From Pedobacter jeongneungensis (GTDB lineage Bacteria > Bacteroidota > Bacteroidia > Sphingobacteriales > Sphingobacteriaceae): 64,000 nucleotides of DNA. The translations under genes and the position numbers were made by a program. The stretch lies in NCBI RefSeq assembly GCF_000633455.1, contig NZ_AYMG01000028.1:62001-126000 (forward strand). The letters are read 5' to 3'. The notes beneath the pieces were generated by a model. It did no database searches, was not told the origin of the DNA, and saw only the letters and a program-made list of their open reading frames with translations. Shown here piece after piece: positions 43,608 to 50,838 of the stretch (positions within the stretch are counted from its first letter, which is position 1; each line of letters starts with the position of its first letter).

Positions 43608-44453
43608 ATGAAACATACAATTAAAGAGCTAGAAGATATTGCCTCTCAGATCAGACGAGATATCGTAAGAATGGTTCATGGATGTCAATCTGGCCACCCA
43701 GGTGGTTCATTGGGTTGCGCCGATTTTTTTACCGCACTATATTTTGAAATCTTAAACCACAAGAAAGAATTCAGCATGGACGGTATTGGCGAAGATTTAT
43801 TCTTCCTATCTAACGGCCACATTTCTCCGGTTTGGTACAGTACCCTTGCTCACGCAGGCTATTTCGATAAAAGTGAATTGGCAACTTTCCGTAAACTAGA
43901 TTCAAGGTTACAAGGTCACCCAACCACACACGAACACTTACCAGGTATCCGTGTAGCTTCAGGCTCATTGGGTCAGGGAATGTCTGTAGCTATTGGTGCT
44001 GCCTTAACCAAAAGGTTAAATGGCGATAAATCTTACGTTTTCACTCTACATGGGGATGGAGAATTACAAGAAGGTCAAAACTGGGAAGCAGCAATGTTTG
44101 CGCCATTCCATGAGTTAGATACTTTGATCTGCAGTGTGGATTATAATGGTCAACAGATTGATGGTCCTACTAAAAAAGTACTTTCGTTAGATAGTCTTCA
44201 GGCTAAGTTCGAAGCTTTTGGATGGCATGTAATCAATACCGATGGTAACGATATGCAGGCTATTGTTGAAGGTTTACATTATGCTAAAACTTTAACCGGA
44301 AAAGGTAAACCAATCTTAAATCTAATGAGCACTCAAATGGGTGCTGGTGTAGATTATATGATGGGTTCTCACAAATGGCACGGTACAGCACCTAACGATG
44401 AGCAATTAGCTGCAGCTTTGGCACAATTACCAGAAACTTTAGGGGATTACTAA
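43608..44453 (+). CDS. Transketolase, N-terminal subunit (ThDP-binding)
   Basis: First half of a split transketolase, 281 residues. GCQSGHPGGSLGCADF and GSLGQGMSVAIGAAL bind thiamine diphosphate, with the metal motif GDGELQEGQNWEAAMFA (GDG...N). It transfers two-carbon units between pentose-phosphate sugars. The second half follows at 44545. Split transketolase genes occur in many Bacteroidota and archaea. Confidence 0.95.
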   Translation: MKHTIKELEDIASQIRRDIVRMVHGCQSGHPGGSLGCADFFTALYFEILNHKKEFSMDGIGEDLFFLSNGHISPVWYSTLAHAGYFDKSELATFRKLDSRLQGHPTTHEHLPGIRVASGSLGQGMSVAIGAALTKRLNGDKSYVFTLHGDGELQEGQNWEAAMFAPFHELDTLICSVDYNGQQIDGPTKKVLSLDSLQAKFEAFGWHVINTDGNDMQAIVEGLHYAKTLTGKGKPILNLMSTQMGAGVDYMMGSHKWHGTAPNDEQLAAALAQLPETLGDY

Positions 44454-44455
44454 AC

Positions 44456-44544
44456 TAGATCTGAGACAATAGATATGAGATTTGAGACACAAGTTGTCGC
44501 CCGATCTCACATCTAAAATCTCACATCTCATATCTAAAAACATA
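44456..44544. repeat. Inverted word-repeat spacer (AGATATGAGATTTGAGA type)
   Basis: Left words AGATATGAGATTTGAGAC; right words CTCACATCT, AATCTCACATCTCATATCT. The gap between the two transketolase genes can fold into a long imperfect hairpin. It shares its vocabulary with 1479-1515 and 45502-45612. Confidence 0.7.
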
Positions 44545-45501
44545 ATGAAGAAATATACATATACAGAAAAAAAAGATACACGTTCAGGTTTTGGTGCTGG
44601 CTTACATGAGGCTGGTAAGAAAAACGAAAATGTGGTTGCCTTATGTGCCGATTTAGTTGGATCGCTAAAAATGGATGCTTTTATTAAAGATTTTCCTGAG
44701 CGTTTTACTCAGGTTGGTATTGCAGAAGCAAACATGATCGGTATTGCAGCGGGTATGACTATTGGTGGTAAAATTCCTTTCACAGGTACTTTTGCCAATT
44801 TCTCTACCGGCCGCGTTTATGATCAGATCCGCCAATCAGTAGCTTATTCAAATAAAAACGTTAAAATTTGTGCATCTCACGCAGGTTTAACTTTAGGCGA
44901 AGATGGTGCAACCCATCAAATTTTAGAAGATATCGGCTTAATGAAAATGTTGCCGGGAATGGTGGTAATTAATCCTTGCGATTATAACCAAACCAAGGCA
45001 GCAACTTTAGCCATTGCAGAATACGAAGGTCCGGTTTATTTACGTTTTGGCCGTCCGGTTATTCCTGTATTTACAGATCCTGATCAGAAATTTGAGATCG
45101 GTAAAGCATGGATGGTTAATGAAGGTACAGATGTGACTATTATTGCTACCGGCCACATGGTTTGGAAAGCAATTGAAGCTGGTGAGAAATTAGCGGAACT
45201 GGGTATCGATGCTGAAATTATCAATATCCACACCATTAAACCCTTGGATGACGAAGCCATCTTAAAATCGGTTAAAAAAACCGGTTGTGTAGTTACCTGT
45301 GAGGAACATAACAAATTTGGTGGTTTAGGCGAAAGCGTTGCCCGTTTGTTAACTACCGAATTGCCAACTCCACAAGAATTTGTAGCTACAAATGATACTT
45401 TTGGCGAAAGCGGAACACCAGATCAATTAATGGCTAAATATGGCCTAGATGCGGTGAACATTGTTGAAGCTGTTCAAAAAGTAATCGGCAGAAAAAAATA
45501 G
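44545..45501 (+). CDS. Transketolase, C-terminal subunit
   Basis: Second half of the split transketolase, 318 residues from ATG 44545; the longer frame from 44482 is made of repeat sequence and is rejected. RSGFGAGLHEAGKKN, the catalytic Glu in QVGIAEANMIGIAAGM, GLTLGEDGATHQ and YLRFGRPVIP are pyrimidine-domain signatures, and the C-terminal domain follows (EEHNKFGGLGESVA). It should form a heterotetramer with the N-terminal subunit. Confidence 0.95.
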   Translation: MKKYTYTEKKDTRSGFGAGLHEAGKKNENVVALCADLVGSLKMDAFIKDFPERFTQVGIAEANMIGIAAGMTIGGKIPFTGTFANFSTGRVYDQIRQSVAYSNKNVKICASHAGLTLGEDGATHQILEDIGLMKMLPGMVVINPCDYNQTKAATLAIAEYEGPVYLRFGRPVIPVFTDPDQKFEIGKAWMVNEGTDVTIIATGHMVWKAIEAGEKLAELGIDAEIINIHTIKPLDDEAILKSVKKTGCVVTCEEHNKFGGLGESVARLLTTELPTPQEFVATNDTFGESGTPDQLMAKYGLDAVNIVEAVQKVIGRKK

Positions 45502-45612
45502 ATTTGAAACATTAGATATGAGAAATTAGATGTGAGATTAGAGACACATTGTGCCTAAGCTAATCTTATGTCTAATGTCTCATATCTCAATTCTCACATC
45601 TCAAATCTACAT
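45502..45612. repeat. Inverted word-repeat spacer (AGATTTGA...TCAAATCT)
   Basis: Begins with AGATTTGAAACATTAGAT and ends with CTCACATCTCAAATCT. In between, words such as ATTAGATATGAGAAATTAG on the left and GTCTCATATCTCAATTCTC on the right are complementary. It ends four bases before the ECF sigma gene start. Confidence 0.7.
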
Positions 45613-45615
45613 ATA

Positions 45616-46176
45616 ATGAAACAAGTTGAAGATTCAGAAATCCTTGCCATGTTTGCCGTTGAGCGAACGCGAAATGAAGCCTTTAACCTGTTATTAAAAA
45701 AATATCAGCAAAAAATATACTGGCACATCCGCAGACTGGTGTTAAACCACGATGATTGCGATGATCTTTTGCAGGAGGTATTTGTTAAAGTATGGAAAAA
45801 CCTCGATAAGTTTAGAAGTGATTCTCAGCTTTATACCTGGATTTACCGCATTGCCACCAACGAATCGATCACCTTTTTAAACAAGCAGAAACAGCGCAAC
45901 AATACGCCGCTGGATGAAGTATCATCAGAACTTGCCGATAACCTGGTTGCTTCATCCTATTTTAATGGTGATAAGCTCGAACTGAAACTTCAAAAGGCAA
46001 TCCTCACGCTCCCCGAAAAACAACGGATCATATTCAACATGAAATATTTTGATGATATGAAATATGAAGAAATTTCGGAAGTTTTAGGCACCTCTGTTGG
46101 GGCTTTAAAAGCATCATTTCACATCGCTGCAAAAAAAATTGAAGCTTTTATTACAAATGATGAAATAGACTATTAA
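45616..46176 (+). CDS. ECF-type RNA polymerase sigma factor
   Basis: A 186-residue sigma-70 family protein with only regions 2 and 4. Region 2 includes NHDDCDDLLQEVFVKVWKNL and FRSDSQLYTWIYRIATNESI; region 4 is LPEKQRIIFNMKYFDDMKYEEISEVLGTSVGALKASF, the helix-turn-helix. Start at ATG 45616; the 45568 frame lies in repeat DNA. It leads a three-gene row with an anti-sigma-like membrane protein and a Spy-like periplasmic protein, suggesting an envelope-stress circuit. Confidence 0.95.
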   Translation: MKQVEDSEILAMFAVERTRNEAFNLLLKKYQQKIYWHIRRLVLNHDDCDDLLQEVFVKVWKNLDKFRSDSQLYTWIYRIATNESITFLNKQKQRNNTPLDEVSSELADNLVASSYFNGDKLELKLQKAILTLPEKQRIIFNMKYFDDMKYEEISEVLGTSVGALKASFHIAAKKIEAFITNDEIDY

Positions 46177-46209
46177 ACCTTTTCACTTTAATTGTATCAT
46201 ACATCTGTG

Positions 46210-46866
46210 ATGAACGAAAATATAGAAAATAACGATTGGATAAACGAAGCCCCTACCCTCGCGGCAATGGGCAAACGCAATCCATTCTCCGTTCCTGATG
46301 GATATTTCGAAAATTGTGATGAGGCCATTTCTTCTGCTGTCTTTTTAGACGGATTAAAACAGAAAACCAGTGACAATAATTTTGAAGTTCCGCAGAATTA
46401 TTTTGAAGAATTAACGGAACGGATAGAAACCAGCATTGCTTTGGCAGAAATACCTAAGGTAGAAAATACTTTTGCAGTTCCCGAAAATTACTTTGATACT
46501 TTACAAAGTAGAATTACAGATAGGATTGCAGCATCAGAACCTAAAAAAGAAGCAAGGATTATCCCTTTATGGCGACGCAACCTGGTTAAATACGCAAGTG
46601 CTGCATGTTTCGTTTTAATGGCTTCATTTGGGGTTTATTTTTACCAGAATGGGTCAACAACCACAGTTCAGCAAGTACAATCTGCAGAGGCCGTGAACGA
46701 GCAACTATTATATGACATTGATGAAAGTACAATTATTGATCATTTAGAAGCTCAGAATACCACATCATCAAATACCAAAACTACTTCTGCGTCAGATACA
46801 GAAATGGAAAACTACATCCTGAGCAATTTCTCATCAAACGATTTATCTCAGGAACTAAATAATTAA
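46210..46866 (+). CDS. Single-span membrane protein, anti-sigma-like, with three FxVPxxYF repeats
   Basis: A 218-residue protein with a cytoplasmic N-terminal part, one transmembrane helix (about 127-145, LVKYASAACFVLMASFGVYF) and a Ser/Thr/Asn-rich outer tail. The N-terminal half has three copies of one motif: FSVPDGYF (26-33), FEVPQNYF (58-65) and FAVPENYF (88-95), about 30 residues apart. No zinc anti-sigma motif is present. Placement right after an ECF sigma gene and the topology suggest it holds the sigma factor; the repeats could be the binding units. Function inferred from context. Confidence 0.75.
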   Translation: MNENIENNDWINEAPTLAAMGKRNPFSVPDGYFENCDEAISSAVFLDGLKQKTSDNNFEVPQNYFEELTERIETSIALAEIPKVENTFAVPENYFDTLQSRITDRIAASEPKKEARIIPLWRRNLVKYASAACFVLMASFGVYFYQNGSTTTVQQVQSAEAVNEQLLYDIDESTIIDHLEAQNTTSSNTKTTSASDTEMENYILSNFSSNDLSQELNN

Positions 46867-46873
46867 TAAAGAA

Positions 46874-47314
46874 ATGAAGAATTTACTTTTTGTCGCTTTA
46901 ATGTTTTTACTACCTACTACCCTTTTGGCCCAAAGACCAAAGGCAGAAGAAATAGAATCACTTAAAATAGCTTTTTTTACCCAAAAACTGGATTTATCAC
47001 CTGAAGAGGCTAAAATTTTCTGGCCGATTTATAACGATATGCAGGAAGAGCAAAATGCTCTGCGCAAAGAGCGTATGCAAAAAATGATCTCTTTCCGTAA
47101 AACAACCGAAATAGACAATTTAACGGATGCACAGGTGCAAAGTTTAATTACCAGTGAGTTCGATTTTAAACAGAAAGACCTCAACCTGGATAAAAAATAT
47201 TACAACAAACTTAAATCATCGTTACCGATTAAAGTAGTAGGCAAGTTTTACAGGGCTCAGGAAGGTTTTAAACGGGAGCTGCTTAATAGATTTAAAGGCG
47301 GACAAAGGCAATAA
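46874..47314 (+). CDS. Spy/CpxP-like small periplasmic protein
   Basis: A 146-residue protein with a signal peptide (cleavage near LLAQ, residue 19). The mature part is helical and charged: KLDLSPEEAKIFWPIYNDMQEEQNALRKER and a second helix pair after NLTDAQVQSLI. The LSPEEA...Y...M pattern recalls Spy/CpxP and LTxxQ proteins, which act as chaperones or metal/stress sensors. Third gene of the ECF sigma operon (7 bases after the anti-sigma-like gene), closed by a terminator. Confidence 0.75.
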   Translation: MKNLLFVALMFLLPTTLLAQRPKAEEIESLKIAFFTQKLDLSPEEAKIFWPIYNDMQEEQNALRKERMQKMISFRKTTEIDNLTDAQVQSLITSEFDFKQKDLNLDKKYYNKLKSSLPIKVVGKFYRAQEGFKRELLNRFKGGQRQ

Positions 47315-47315
47315 T

Positions 47316-47347
47316 AAAAAAGACTTACATTACTGTAAGTCTTTTTT
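47316..47347 (+). terminator. Terminator of the ECF sigma operon
   Basis: Perfect 14-base stem AAAAAAGACTTACA / TGTAAGTCTTTTTT with a TTAC loop; works in both directions. Confidence 0.93.
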
Positions 47348-47372
47348 GTTTTAAAGCACTCTATCATTTCCG

Positions 47373-47380
47373 TACTTTTG
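47373..47380 (+). promoter_or_regulatory. -7 box (TACTTTTG) of the aminotransferase gene, leaderless arrangement
   Basis: TACTTTTG ends four bases (TGCC) before ATG 47385, the same geometry as engB. Confidence 0.58.
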
Positions 47381-47384
47381 TGCC

Positions 47385-48584
47385 ATGCTTACCCAACGTC
47401 AGTTGTTTTTACAACACAATGCACAAACCTCTCCAGAACCGCTTATGCTCGAATTTGTTAGGGCAAAAGGCGTTTATATATACGATGCTGCAGATAAAAA
47501 ACATTTAGATCTTATTGCCGGTATTGGCGTGAGCAATGTTGGCCACTGCCACCCTGCTGTAGTTAAAGCGATTAAAGAACAAGCCGAAACCTATATGCAC
47601 CTGATGGTTTATGGCGAATATGTGCAAAGTCCGCAGGTGAATTTCGCCAAGGCCCTTGCCGATATTCTGCCGCCTGGTTTAAGCTGTACCTATTTTTTAA
47701 ATTCAGGAACAGAAGCGGTAGAAGGCGCTATGAAACTGGCCAAACGTTATACCGGCCGCAAAGGTTTTATTGCCTGTAAAAACGCTTATCACGGCAGTAC
47801 CCAGGGTGCGGAAAGTTTAATGGAAAGCGATTTTTATTCATCCGGCTATGGTCCATTCTTGCCCCATGTAAGTTTTATCGAACACAATAACATCGCTGAT
47901 CTCGAAAAAATCACAACAGAAACTGCGGCGGTTTTTATAGAACCCATCCAGGGTGAAGCCGGAATCCGTGTAGCCGATTTAAGTTATATGCAGGCTTTAA
48001 GAACAAAATGTTATGAAACCGGAACTTTATTGATTTTCGACGAAATACAATCAGGTTTTGGCCGCAGCGGCAAAATGTTTGCTTTTGAGCATTATAATGT
48101 GGTACCCGATGTTTTACTTTTAGCTAAAGGAATTGGTGGCGGCATGCCAATCGGTGCCTTTATCAGTTCGCTGGAAATTATGTCGGTATTATCTCACACT
48201 CCTATTTTGGGCCACATGACTACTTTCGGCGGTCACCCGGTTTGTTGTGCAGCTGGTTTGGCCACTTTACGGACCTTAGTTGATCGTCACATTGTTGATG
48301 AGGTTGAAGAAAAAGGTCAACTGTTTAAACAACTCCTAAAACACCCTGCCATTAAAGAAATTAGAGGAAAAGGTTTAATGCTAGCGGTTGAATTTGAAAA
48401 CTTCGAAACCAATAAAAAAATCATTGATGCCTGTATTTTAAATGGCGTGCTTTCCGATTGGTTTTTACATTGCAGTAACTCTATGCGCATTGCTCCTCCT
48501 TTAATCATCACCAAAGAAGAAATTGAGGAAGCCTGTGCAATCATCTTAAAAAATATTAACTTAGTTTTAGAGACTAAAGCGTAA
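47385..48584 (+). CDS. Class III PLP-dependent aminotransferase
   Basis: A 399-residue aminotransferase of the acetylornithine/ornithine/GABA aminotransferase class. GIGVSNVGHCHPAVV, LNSGTEAVEGAMKLAKRYTGRKG, the PLP-site Asp in LLIFDEIQSGFGRSGK and the Schiff-base Lys248 in LLLAKGIGGGMPIG are present. The substrate is not certain; annotation as aspartate aminotransferase family is common for such proteins although it is not a true aspartate aminotransferase. Not in an operon with arginine genes here. Confidence 0.9.
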   Translation: MLTQRQLFLQHNAQTSPEPLMLEFVRAKGVYIYDAADKKHLDLIAGIGVSNVGHCHPAVVKAIKEQAETYMHLMVYGEYVQSPQVNFAKALADILPPGLSCTYFLNSGTEAVEGAMKLAKRYTGRKGFIACKNAYHGSTQGAESLMESDFYSSGYGPFLPHVSFIEHNNIADLEKITTETAAVFIEPIQGEAGIRVADLSYMQALRTKCYETGTLLIFDEIQSGFGRSGKMFAFEHYNVVPDVLLLAKGIGGGMPIGAFISSLEIMSVLSHTPILGHMTTFGGHPVCCAAGLATLRTLVDRHIVDEVEEKGQLFKQLLKHPAIKEIRGKGLMLAVEFENFETNKKIIDACILNGVLSDWFLHCSNSMRIAPPLIITKEEIEEACAIILKNINLVLETKA

Positions 48585-48641
48585 AGACTAAAGTTGAAAG
48601 ATTAAAATTTAAGCTTATAACGATAAAAAACATTAACTAAA

Positions 48642-49319
48642 ATGAACGTACTCATAGTTGAAGATGAAAAGAGCCTGGCGCTTGAAATGGATGAATTCTT
48701 GAGTAAAGAAGGATTTATTGTTGAACATGCATGGAAAAAATCTTCTGCGGAAGAAAAGATATTTGTTAACAGTTACGATTTCATTTTACTCGATTTAGGC
48801 TTGCCTGATGGCGATGGCTTTGATATTTTGAAGCAGCTTAAAAGTACCAAAGACCGTGATGATGCGGTAATCATTTTAACAGCCCGTAGTGCGGTAGACG
48901 ACCGGATTAAAGGCCTTGATGAAGGTGCAGATGATTATTTGCCGAAACCATTTTCGCTGAACGAGCTTTTGGCACGGATGCATGCCATTACGCGTAGGAA
49001 ACATAAGCTGGAGAAAAACGAAATCAACGTCCATGATTTTCTGCTTAACATCCAGAACAGAACCGTTGCTTTTGGCGAAGAAAGATTAAACCTTACCAAA
49101 AAAGAATTCGAGATCTTCAACTACCTGGTGCTGAATAAAAACCGTGTAGTATCTCGCATGAGCTTAACAGAACACGTATGGGGCGATATTTTAGAGGTGA
49201 ATTCTGATTCGAACTTTGTTGATGTGCACGTTAAAAATTTACGTAAAAAACTAGCGGCCTTAAGTCCTACTGATTGGTTTGAAACAGTAAGAAGTATAGG
49301 ATATAGGATTAATTGTTAG
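48642..49319 (+). CDS. OmpR/PhoB-family response regulator
   Basis: A 225-residue DNA-binding regulator. Receiver domain (1-115) with phospho-acceptor Asp51, acidic Glu7-Asp8, Thr80 and Lys102. The C-terminal winged helix (about 128-224) contains LTKKEFEIFNYLVLNKNRVVSR and the recognition helix region SNFVDVHVKNLRKKL. It should be phosphorylated by the histidine kinase encoded just downstream. Confidence 0.95.
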   Translation: MNVLIVEDEKSLALEMDEFLSKEGFIVEHAWKKSSAEEKIFVNSYDFILLDLGLPDGDGFDILKQLKSTKDRDDAVIILTARSAVDDRIKGLDEGADDYLPKPFSLNELLARMHAITRRKHKLEKNEINVHDFLLNIQNRTVAFGEERLNLTKKEFEIFNYLVLNKNRVVSRMSLTEHVWGDILEVNSDSNFVDVHVKNLRKKLAALSPTDWFETVRSIGYRINC

Positions 49320-49320
49320 T

Positions 49321-49468
49321 GCGTTTTGGGTTGTGCGTTTGGCGGCTAGCGTCAATTAACCGATTTAAACAGTTAACAGATTAACCAACCAATGAACAAA
49401 TGACTAATGAACGAATGAACGAATGACTAATGAACCCTCATCTATTTTACATCAAACATCATCCATTT
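49321..49468. repeat. Word-repeat spacer (AATGAACGAATGACTAATGAAC type)
   Basis: Left words GCGTTTTGGG, GCGTTTGGCGGC; then AACCGATTTAAACAG, AACAGATTAACC; then a run of ATGAACAAATGACTAATGAAC-like units. It separates the response-regulator and kinase genes. Confidence 0.5.
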
Positions 49469-49470
49469 AA

Positions 49471-50775
49471 ATGAAGTTACAGGTTAAGTTTTCTTTATAT
49501 AATGCGGTAACCAAAATTGCGATCATCCTGGTTTTAGGTGCAATCATTTTGTTTTCGTTAGATAGATTAGCCTATAACCAGCTCGATAACCGTTTAATAA
49601 AAAAGAAAAATAAAATTATCGAGCATTTAAATGATGATGAGATCGATAGTCTTTTAAATAAACAACAATCATTTACCGATTATAACATTTTAAAGGAAGA
49701 ATTTATTGTTTTAACCGACATTCCCGATAGCCAGCAAGACTCCAGTGCCAAGGTTTTTACCGAAAAAAGGGAAATTGAAGGCGATATAGAAGTCTACAGG
49801 ATCCTTAACTATAAATTTTCCTATCATACCAACTGGTACAACCTCGAAATTGGAGAAACGATGACTACCCTCCAGTCGATTAAAAATTCAATCCGTTTTT
49901 ACATGCTGATTGTATTGGTGGCTGCCCTGCTGATTACTTTGGTTGCCGACTTTACCTTTTCCAATTTCTTGTTGAAACCATTTTACCTCATCATTGATAA
50001 AAAAATCAACCTCGTTGATGATCCCTCCCATTACAATTATCAGAATATCCCAACCAGCACCAACGATTTTAAAATTCTCGATAACAGCATCAATTCTTTG
50101 ATGCGAAAAATAAACACACTTTTCGCCTTAGAAAAACAGTTTATTGCCAATGTTTCACACGAATTGCTTACACCCATCTCCATTTTAAGTACACGGTTTG
50201 AGAATATGCTCAACACACCAGATATTCCGGTAGAGCATGAAAATAAAATTTATGCTTCGCTAAAAACATTGAACCGTTTAAAGCTGATTATCAATAGTTT
50301 ATTACTGATTTCTAAAGTAGAAAATAATCAATACTTAAAAACCGAAGAAATCAGCCTCAAACAGGAAATAACAGATATTCACGAAGACCTGGAAGACCGC
50401 ATTATCGATAAAAACATCACTTATCAGGCCAATCTCGCCAAAGATTTCCATTTTACGGGCAATAAGGCCTTAATACACACACTTTTGATCAACATTATCA
50501 ATAACGCGATCAAATACAATGTTGAAGGCGGCTCAATTACCATTACCGATAAAACGGAAGCTGAAAATTACATACTCACCATCAGCGATACCGGAACAGG
50601 CATGAGTACAGAGCTGGTAGAAAATGCTTTTGACCGTTTTAAAAGAGGAAACAGTGAAGAAAATGGCTTCGGTTTAGGACTAGCCATAGTTCAAAGTATT
50701 GCCAAATTCCATAAAATTATGGTCGATGTTAAATCCATAGAACATGCAGGGACCAGCATTTCGTTAATTTTTTAA
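49471..50775 (+). CDS. Sensor histidine kinase
   Basis: A 434-residue membrane kinase. Helix 1 at about 12-30, an extracytoplasmic sensor of roughly 110 residues without known fold, helix 2 at about 142-162, then HisKA with phospho-acceptor His230 in FIANVSHELLTPIS and the ATPase domain with N box NIINNAIKYN, G1 SDTGTGMS and G2 GFGLGLAI. Partner of the upstream response regulator. Signal unknown. The SusC/SusD locus downstream is separated by the receptor gene that has its own promoter. Confidence 0.95.
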   Translation: MKLQVKFSLYNAVTKIAIILVLGAIILFSLDRLAYNQLDNRLIKKKNKIIEHLNDDEIDSLLNKQQSFTDYNILKEEFIVLTDIPDSQQDSSAKVFTEKREIEGDIEVYRILNYKFSYHTNWYNLEIGETMTTLQSIKNSIRFYMLIVLVAALLITLVADFTFSNFLLKPFYLIIDKKINLVDDPSHYNYQNIPTSTNDFKILDNSINSLMRKINTLFALEKQFIANVSHELLTPISILSTRFENMLNTPDIPVEHENKIYASLKTLNRLKLIINSLLLISKVENNQYLKTEEISLKQEITDIHEDLEDRIIDKNITYQANLAKDFHFTGNKALIHTLLINIINNAIKYNVEGGSITITDKTEAENYILTISDTGTGMSTELVENAFDRFKRGNSEENGFGLGLAIVQSIAKFHKIMVDVKSIEHAGTSISLIF

Positions 50776-50824
50776 AATGAAATTCGGCTGATAACCTGAT
50801 TGATACCACATCATTACAAATTTG

Positions 50825-50832
50825 TACCTTTG
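50825..50832 (+). promoter_or_regulatory. -7 box (TACCTTTG) of the 7TM receptor gene
   Basis: TACCTTTG ends six bases before ATG 50839; a TTG at 50800-50802 gives a 22-base spacer. This marks the receptor as a separate transcription unit from the histidine kinase and rules out the longer frame from 50800. Confidence 0.6.
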
Positions 50833-50838
50833 CAAATC

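Noticed and set aside
44482..44544. Longer N-terminus of the transketolase C-subunit
   Set aside because: The added 21 residues are encoded by the word-repeat spacer and are not part of the family.
45568..45615. Longer N-terminus of the ECF sigma factor
   Set aside because: The added 16 residues come from the word-repeat spacer; ATG 45616 starts the conserved part.
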